Positions 56,769-64,000 of a stretch of 64,000 nucleotides of DNA are shown in pieces. Both the position numbers and the translations under genes were made by a program. Location of the stretch: assembly GCA_021018995.1 (NCBI GenBank), contig CM037588.1:83735765-83799764 (forward strand). The letters are read 5' to 3'. A model generated the notes under the pieces. That model searched no databases and had not been told where the DNA came from. It saw nothing but the letters and a program-made list of their open reading frames with translations. Source of the stretch: Chloranthus sessilifolius (Eukaryota; Streptophyta; Magnoliopsida; Chloranthales; Chloranthaceae). Numbering within the stretch: position 1 is the first letter of the stretch; every line of letters begins with the position of its first letter.

Positions 56769-57528
56769 TGGTAGAATTGGCGTCGCAGGATTGAATTGAC
56801 TTGAAGTTCATGCAGTCGCGGGATTGACATTTTGGTCATCGCGGGGTACTAATGGCTGTTGCGAGATTGCTCTTTCAGCTTTGAATGGCATGGGGATTGC
56901 TCACGTCGTTCGTCCCTTGGTGAATCTCGCGATAGATCCTCGCGAAGAAGCAATGTTCATGAGTTTCTGGATCGCACGAGCATTTACCTGAAGGTCTTTA
57001 TCTCATGCCCTTTGTCGCGTGATTCTTGTGCGAGAATACCGAGCTCTCTCTTCGAGTGAATCACGTGAAGCCTCTTTTGAGTCAAGCGAGATGCAAAATG
57101 CTTCACTCACTTATGGCTGAGCTTCACGAGAACTGCGCGAAGACTGATTTGCATTTCTTTTTGTCATCAAACTGCATGAGAGCAGCGCGAGGACTGCGCG
57201 ACCAGTTGATGTGCTTCCTCCACAAGCCCGCGATAACTGCGTGAAGGCATTATCTCTGGTTCAATTGAACCCTGCGACATTTGCACGAGGCATCCTTCTT
57301 GGTTTATTTATGCTTTGATGTGCCTATGCTTCAGCCAACTCTCTATCTGGGTTCATCCTTCATTCTGCTGAGGTAGTTCTGGGGCAACAGTGAGCTTCTT
57401 GGCATGGTTTTATTTACAGCTGCTACTTATTACCTACAGAATAGACTTAAAACACATTTATTAAATAATTAAGGGCCTAATAGAGATTAAGTTAAGGGGT
57501 GAAAAGCGGTACTTTTCAGGTCTTAACA
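56769..57528 (-). repeat. Partial LTR of element F
   Basis: On the minus strand it starts TGTTAAGACC at 57528 and matches the first ~760 bases of the element D LTR, ending near GGTAGAATTGG at 56769. Only 34 bp separate this end from the element C target duplication. It is dense in TCGCGA-type words (56780-57290). Confidence 0.88.
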
Positions 57529-57541
57529 CACCCCCAAACCT
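57529..57541 (-). promoter_or_regulatory. Polypurine tract of element F
   Basis: On the minus strand AGGTTTGGGGGTG directly precedes the LTR start TGTTAAGACC. Confidence 0.85.
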
Positions 57542-59346
57542 AATCTTTGCTAGTCCCTTAGCAAAACTGTAATTAAATGCCACTTTCGTAGGGATCACAG
57601 ATACATTTAGCATATGTACCAAGCCTTTTAAACCCCTAGGTGATCCCTAGTGGAGGAGTGAAGTCTCCTGAGGGTTTTTAGTGAAGACACCCACAAACTT
57701 CACCATTAAAATTAGTTAAGTATAGTGCAGATAATGACAACACAGAATCAAATGTTTAAAGTTTTATTCCACACCCATTTAACACTTAGAGGAAACTGCA
57801 GCAATGTTTGCAGGCCATTTAAAACTTACAAGTTACATGTGTTTGCCTTACCACCATTCATTTAACATTATAATTTCAATGTATAAAAATCAGTATCCTG
57901 CTTGCCTTTAATTCAAAATCCAGGTTGGATACTACCCTAATGAGGTTAAAATTCAGACCCAATTTTGACTTGGGCTATCTCTCAACATTAATAACCTGAG
58001 GGTGTTCACATTCTCAACAGCAGTTGTAGACCCCAAATGGGCTTGCAAGCATAAGCATAGGCCAAGCTTATAATTTTTGACATCTTCAAGGATTTTCACC
58101 ATAGATTGGGCAACTCTTCATCTCCACATGACAACTCATTTGACTTTGGATTCACAAGGTCTTTTGAATGGGTTGTAATGTGGCTTATGGCTGAGAGATG
58201 CAAAGAATAAAAGGGGTAAAAAGGGAATCCAAATTAAGAAGTCAGCAAGATAAGGAGTGATTCATGACTTCACAACCTTTATTTCAGCAAAAACTTCCTC
58301 TTACTTGATATATTTCAGAATCAAAGTGGCCAGCTTCTCCTCTTCTTTTCAATTTTTAGATGTTGTTCTCTAGACTTCTCTTTCTTTTTCTCTTTTTATT
58401 TTTTTGTTATTCATTCTTTTGATGAACTGCCACACAACTGCCATTGATACAAAGCTATTCACAAGTTGCTTTTCTTCACCTTCCACAGAATGTTGGACCA
58501 TTCTCAGTATCTTTACCTCCTTCTCCTTCACCTTCTGAATTCTCAGAGTGAGGGTAAGGTTGACTCAAGTAATGAGGTTAAGGTGCAAGTGTTCTGGTGT
58601 TTGTGAAAAAAAAAAAAAATGATTTTAAGGCTCAACTACTGTATGCAAAAGGGCAGATTTTAAAAGGTTAGATTTTTTAGGCTCAAACTGTCCAAATGAG
58701 GGCCTTGGATCATTTCCTTAGTCTCATGAGTGCTGTCAATTAGTTTTGATTTGGAGTTGCACAACTTCTAGTGAAAATGTCTTGATTCAATTAGTCCTTA
58801 GTGCAGAAATAATGCCAAAAACACTCTTCAAAGGAAAATGTTGGGCCCAAATCTCACTAGGTATGGTCATCAAATTTAACTCATGGGCTGTATTTTTATC
58901 TGTTTCTCTCCTCTTAGGCTCACTGAGTACTAACTGAATTTTTTTTCTAATATTAGCTTCATGGTGGGGTCAAGATGTTTTTAACTGTTTTTTTTTTTCG
59001 AAAAGTCTGCAAAAATATTTAAATTTTTACATATTTCCTCAATGTATCAATTTAAGTGGAAATTAACTTTATTCATCTTAGTTATACCACCATTACTGCA
59101 CTAAAATTAACTATTTTATTGGCAGACTTCCACATCCCCAAACCATTTGGAGCAGTGTCCTCACTGGTTCAAAGGTGATAAAAGGCAGTAGATTCCAATC
59201 AGGCAGACAGAAATAAACATAGCAGAAGACAGAGAAACAGAAAAATAATGCTAACTGATCAGTATAGAATTAAAAGAAACTTTCATTGAAATAAAAAGAA
59301 AAAATTACAAAAGAAAAGACAAAAAAAGGGGGGGGGGGGAGATGGA
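57542..59346 (-). other. Non-coding 3' region of element F
   Basis: About 1.8 kb homologous to 47.86-49.67 kb in D. It contains the shared 38-nt block at 57621-57658 and a G-run at 59328-59339. No coding region is supported. Confidence 0.6.
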
Positions 59347-59595
59347 TCAAGGGAGAGTCGAGGGGGGAGGGTTTGAGGAAGATGGTGGGGGAGATGTAGG
59401 TGAATCCATTTTCCTCTTCTTCTTCTCTCTCTTCTCCTTCTTTCTCCTTTTCTTTTCCTCCTTGGCAAGGATCCTCTCAACCTCATCATACTCATCCCAG
59501 AGAAATTGTAATGGGTTCAGCTCCTTAGGCGGTGGGGGATCCTCCCAGATGGGGTAGAATTTGATGGGGAACCCGAAGGGTTTGTCATCCGCCAT
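59347..59595 (-). mobile_element. Small 82-codon frame of element F, conserved in element D
   Basis: Starts MADDKPFGFPIKFYPIWEDP and continues LQFLWDEYDEVERILAKEE, then a strongly basic stretch and a Pro/Ser tail. It has the same start, stop and length as the element D frame, and 16 differences in 82 residues, many conservative. Conservation of the open frame between two otherwise decayed copies suggests that it was under selection while the family was active. No known domain is recognised. Confidence 0.6.
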
Positions 59596-60236
59596 GGGTG
59601 TGAGGAGGTATGGATTGCTAGGGTTAGAATAGGAGGGATGAGATGAAAAGGAACTGATGGCCGATTTAAAAGAGTTGGACAGTGGAACATGAATCGGCGG
59701 ATTTTAATTTGTGCCTCTTTTCAAACTTGGCAATAAATGAACGTTGTGTGGGGAAAGAGGAAACACACAACTGGTTCTGAGAAAAGAGAATGAGCAGTAA
59801 ATGAATGTCTAAAGATAGGCATGGTATTTAAGGGGATCCTGTGTATTGCGCGGGGATCCTCGCGAAGAGCAATCAGTGATGAGTAGTTGCACATTTCTCG
59901 CGCAGCTGAGTTGGGGATCTCTGTGAGCAAGCCTGACATAGCCCATGAATATGAAAATGAAACCATTTAAATCTCTAAGGCATGTATTTACCCAGATATA
60001 TTCAGCCACCATCTACATCGACCCTTCACATGGATTACTATTTCAAATAAGCATAGCCTCCCTAAATTCATATCCCATGATTGACAAAATAAATAAAATG
60101 AAGACTAACACACAAACGTAAACAAGCACACAAAACAGAGCAATAGACAAAAAACTAAAAATTCTATTAAGTTGAAAAATATGTACAATCGTAGTTACAA
60201 GAAGTAAAACTTAATATACAAGCTAGAATTTAGTAT

Positions 60237-63200
60237 CTAATCTGAATTCGAATCTGTAAGGAAATCCCAGCCCATCTTTTTAGCATGTGCCTTAAGGGCA
60301 GCTTTGTCCTGTTTCTTCTTTTCTTCCCTTGCCATTTTTGCTTCGGCTGATATTTTCTTGGCAGTAGGAGCTTTTGGGGCCCTCACCCTAATTTTTGGTT
60401 GCTTCGGTTCTTGAGGGGCTTTTCCTTTCTTCTTTACAGGGGGGGTTGCAGGGGATTTGCCCTTTCCTTTTCCTTTTGCGTCCTCAGTGGGGACCACTGG
60501 GGATTTTCCTTTCACTGTGAACTCAGGCTAGCCAGGGGAATGTGCCTCCTTAGACTGGGTAGCAGGCTCTTTGCAAATTTTTAGAGTAGCTTTGGGAGCA
60601 AACCTCTTAGTAGTGACTTTCCTCTGCTTAGGATAAGTTTGCTATTGTGGAGGTGTAGCAGAGGCCTTGGGAGGTGGAGGCTATTTTATAGGAGGTGATG
60701 GGGGAGGAGCAGCTAGGGCCTTCCCTTTCTCTTGCTGGGACTTAGGTTGTGCCTCCTCAGACTGGGCAGCTGGAGATGGAGTAGCTTTAGGCTCTGGGAT
60801 GGGCATTTGAACAGAGATTGGGGTGGGCTATAGAGGAGTATTTCTTACAGCAGCCAATACGGATTCCAAGGAGGCTATTTGGATTTGGTGTTTTAGGAGG
60901 TCCGTCTCATGGATTTCTTTTTGTATTCTAAAGATCTCCTGGGCATTGTTTAGCCTCTTTTCAAACATTCTGGCCCACGCCTTCTCTGTAGTAGCATTTG
61001 ATTTCTCCAGCTCCAGATTTAATGTATTATACTCAGCTATAGCCTTGGTCTTCTGATAGGCCTCCAAGATGTTTTTCCACCCCAAGGAGATGCCTAGTAG
61101 TTGTTTTCTGTGAGCCTCCGTCATGTCATCAATCTGCTCCAGCAGGGGGGTCTCAATGGATTGGCAAAGCTTGGCCATGCCCCTCAGGACATCCTTCCTA
61201 AGGTAAGCATTTTCCCTGGGGGGGGAGAAGGGGGGGTAATAGGGGTAAGTCTATTTGTGGGGAAGGGGATAGGTTCTGGGTCAGTTTGTATCTTTTTGTC
61301 AGTGTAAGTTGGAGGTGGTAGGATAAGAGGTGGGATGGAGGGTATAGGGGGAAATGAGAATGGGGTAGGCTCGGGGAGTAGGGGTGATGGGGTGGGGGAA
61401 ATGGGAATGGTGAAAGGTATGAAAGGAATGGGGGTAAAAGGTAATGTGGATGGTGGGGGGGGTTGTGAGTCGGGAGGGAAGTCTGTTTGGGTTTCTTTGT
61501 TAGTGGACAGGACCAGGGGGGTTGAAGTGGGTGGTGGAGGGATGGGTGGGTTGGTTAAGGTGTGTAGGGTGGATTGGATGGAGGTGAGTTCAGTCTGCAT
61601 CTGATCTTGTTTTTGGGTATTGGTGGATAAATGAGCTTGGATGTCTTGGATAAGGGATAGATGAGGGTTAGTGTGTCAAGGTTGGGAGGTTGAGTCAGTG
61701 AAGAAGAGGGTACTTGTTGGAAAGGTGAGGAAGGTGCATGATGAAAAGTGCAGGGAGGGGAAGAGTGGGGTTCTGGGGAGTGATGTTGTGAGGTAGTTGG
61801 GGAGTCTGGGAGAGGGGTGTAGTAGGTAGGCATTATTTCAAGGAAGGTAGACAGAAAGGCTTGGAAGCCTATGGATGTGTTAAGGGTTAAGTCAATGTCT
61901 GTGAGGGGGGATGTAGTAAGTATGGCTGGGGTGGTGGTTTCTTCAAGGTGGGGTGTATCAATGGGGATAGAAAGGATTCAGGGTGGTGTCTGGGAGATGG
62001 TTGGGATGGTCTCAGTGGTCTTTCATTTTTTGTAGGAGATGAGTGGAGGGCTTGTAGGTTTATGTGTAGCTGATGGGGAAATTGTGGCTGTGTATTGAGG
62101 TAAGGTAGGGGATGGGGAGTCCTCCCAGGTACCAAGCACAGGTGAAGGGGGAGTGGGCATGGAGAATGGAAACAGAGGGGGGTGAGAGATGGATGCAAGA
62201 GGGGTAGTGGATGCAGGAGTAAAAGGTGGAGGGGGAATGGGTGCTGCTGCAGCGATGGTAATGATAGGCTCTGGGGGCACCTCCTTGGTAGCAGGGGTAG
62301 ATCTTGATCCAGATGCCTCTTCTGCTTGCTTGGGCAGGGCCTGAGCCTCAACTTTCTTCTTCTTCTGAGCCTCCATCAAGCTCATGCTGATTCCCCATTG
62401 CCTCTTGGCAAAGGTAGTAGGGTAAGGGTGGTGGTCTGCTCAGTCCTTCTTATCTTGTATCCCCCCTTGAGCAGCAGCAAGGTAATGATTCTTGCATAGG
62501 GTAGTGTGTGAGGCTTCTTATTTGTCCCTATCTTCTCCACTATGTCTTTCATTGCCTTAAAAAATAGTCAGACTGCATGGAAGCCATGGCCCATGTGGAA
62601 GGAGTAGACAGCATCCGTAATGGGGGTTCTCCTCTCCTGTTGATGTCCTGAGCAATATATGTTCTTTCGCAGGACTTGGTCAATGAACAGGAGTTCAGGT
62701 TCTAATTCTCTCCTTCTGATCGAGTCCCCTGTGACTTTTAATCCTCTAGTTAAGGCCTGTGCAATTGTATCAATCGATGCACTCAGAGGGGGGCCATATC
62801 CACAGCTAGGGTCGAATGCTGCTGGAATGCCCAAAACTTCAGCAATCACCTTGGGGCCCACTAACATATCAAAGTCGTCGATCAGCACCAACAAGCACAC
62901 TTGTCCATCGTTGTCCTTCTTGACCCTAATGTGCTGATAGAACAGCTGCACTAACCTAGGATAGGCTAGTACTAGAATTCCTCTCATCAATGGCATTAGG
63001 CCTGCTTTGCTCATAAACTGTACTGCAGGGGCAGAGAGAGGTTCCTTCTCAAAAAATGGTACATCAAAGGCTGTTTCAGGCTCCAATGGAATTGACACCA
63101 TGAGCTCTAAAGGAGCAGAGAACTTAGGGGTTGTTTCCGCCGCCTCCTTAACCACTTCCTTTCCTTTTTTAGGTGACTTTGAAGTCTTGGCCTTTTTAGA

Positions 63201-63260
63201 GGTAGTCTCTGCAGGGTCCTTGTCCTTCCCCTTTCTCTTTTGTGCAAATTTTGGAGCCAT
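60237..63260 (-). mobile_element. Third-ORF ('env-position') region of element F (fossil part)
   Basis: The best preserved segment (63260-62568) starts MAPKFAQKRKGKDKDPAE, with further basic clusters (KKAKTSKSPKKGKE) that look like nuclear-localisation signals. It then has YPRLVQLFYQHIRVKKDNDG and VLGIPAAFDPSCGYGPPLSA. This resembles the plant 'putative transposon protein' domain (Pfam Transposase_32, from memory). Further along are a Pro/Thr-rich region (62.4-61.2 kb), a coiled coil (61.18-60.83 kb; NLELEKSNATTEKAWARMFE) and a Lys/Pro-rich basic tail (60.5-60.24 kb). No signal peptide or membrane anchor is seen, so the 'envelope' label is positional only. The region is broken, with several breaks. 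Confidence 0.75.
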
Positions 63261-63519
63261 TTCTAACTCTGCCTTCTAGTATGAGAAACAGAGACTGAGA
63301 TCTAGGGTTTGGATTGATTTGACCCACAGGGCACCGCAAGATCTTTGAGCAGAGGGCAATAGATGTGTGTGATGCTAGGAACAACTCTATAGGTTTGTAG
63401 AGTGAATGATGAGCTGTAGGATTGATGCTGGAGGAGAGAGGAGAAAGAGTGCTAGAAGCTAGGGTTTCGCAGAGGGAAGAAGGAAGAAAATAATGGAAAA
63501 GGGACCAAGCGCGGGGTTA

Positions 63520-64000
63520 AAATACTGATCGCGAAGCTTGGCGTGCTTTGGAACATCTGGTCGCGGGGTTGGAAATGAACCTAGCGAAGGTGTTGATTTA
63601 ATCTGGATTGCGCGATAATCTCCCAGGTTGACCTTGGAGAGCGAGACAGTGTGAGATGAATTCATGTGAATTGCACGAGCAGCTCCTAGGTCTCTATTTG
63701 GATTACACGAAAAGCTCTGAGGTTCATTTTAAATCTCGCGACAACCTTGGAATCTTGCGACAGTAAATGTAGTATTTCAGTTGAATTGTGCGAGCAGCTC
63801 CTAGGTCCCTATTGAACCTCACGATAGCTTTTGAATCTTGCGACAGCATATGTATAGCTCTATGGGGATGGCATGAGAGGTTCGCAGGTGTACATGAATC
63901 ACGCGACAGCTGATGGATGGCTCTATGTTGATCGCGCGAGAGGTTCTCAGGTGCACATGAATCTCGTGACAGCTATTGAATGTTTCCATGTGAACTGCAT
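63520..64000. repeat. TCGCGA-type motif array upstream of the element F third ORF
   Basis: Around 15 words such as CTCGCGACAACC, TTGCGACAG, GCGCGAGAGG, TCACGCGACAGC and their CG-to-TG variants occur before the window ends. It is the counterpart of 44520-45060 in element D, in inverted orientation. Confidence 0.8.

Larger units (their letters stand above)
56769..64000 (-). mobile_element. Element F: second Athila copy of the D family, 3' part (fossil, runs off the window)
   Basis: This minus-strand element has part of its 3' LTR (57528 down to 56769), a polypurine tract, a non-coding 3' region, the small 82-codon frame, the third-ORF region and its upstream motif array. Its gag-pol would lie beyond 64000. 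It matches element D segment by segment from about 44.5 to 50.5 kb. The third-ORF region is better preserved than in D but still broken, with several breaks. Together with D it forms a large inverted pair. Confidence 0.9.

Noticed and set aside
59328-59340. G-run considered as a quadruplex control element
   Set aside because: It is a single homopolymer run, not spaced G-tracts, and lies in degraded element F non-coding DNA.
61335-61604. Gly/Val-rich open frame on the plus strand
   Set aside because: Complement of the Pro-rich part of the element F third ORF; a composition artefact.

Overview
The window is nuclear DNA from a seed plant, probably a dicot. This rests on the repeat types (Athila, Tekay/Del chromovirus and Tat-like LTR retrotransposons, a tRNA-derived SINE, hAT and Mutator-like MITEs), on an intronless E-class pentatricopeptide repeat (PPR) gene, and on a CLE-like peptide end. 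The species cannot be read from the sequence. Most of the 64 kb is layered retrotransposon sequence. Only two stretches look like host genes: the PPR gene at 28118-30091 and a small possible CLE-type terminal exon at 16377-16577.

Layout. 1-15.8 kb: remnants of Tat-lineage Ty3/gypsy DNA, split by an Athila-type element on the minus strand (element A, 2721-12842, flanked by ACAGC on both sides). A carries a gag region and a third-ORF region but no recognisable pol. 15.8-18.3 kb: low-copy-looking DNA with the CLE-like exon and a decayed RNase H fragment. 18.3-25.65 kb: the 3' part of a minus-strand Tekay/Del chromovirus (element E), with an unusual third-ORF region between pol and the 3' LTR. 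A hAT-type MITE (25670-26093) sits at its edge. 26.4-28.0 kb: three foldback units arranged in tandem, running up to the PPR gene. 30.5-31.2 kb: a Mutator-like MITE interrupted by a SINE, both with exact target duplications. 31.5-56.7 kb: a second Tekay/Del element (C, minus strand, flanked by GTTAA) whose integrase region was split by a full-length Athila element (D, 35902-52159, plus strand). 56.8-64 kb: the 3' part of a second copy of the same Athila family on the minus strand (F), running off the window.

The most interesting pattern is a repeated architecture. Element E carries dense arrays of the palindrome GATCGATC in its LTR and again just upstream of its third ORF. The Athila elements D and F carry dense arrays of a different CpG palindrome (core TCGCGA) in the same two places, and element A shows a weaker AATCGT/ACGATT version. 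The third ORF in F starts with a lysine-rich, nuclear-localisation-like segment and has coiled-coil and basic tail regions, so it looks more like a nuclear DNA- or chromatin-associated protein than an envelope. A working idea is that each family pairs its own third-ORF protein with its own motif array. D and F also share an 82-codon open frame of identical length downstream of the third ORF, and A, D and F share a 38-nt block just before the polypurine tract.

All retroelements here are decayed fossils. LTR divergence was judged by eye: about one difference per 8-10 bases for A, less for C and D. D is younger than C because it lies inside it.
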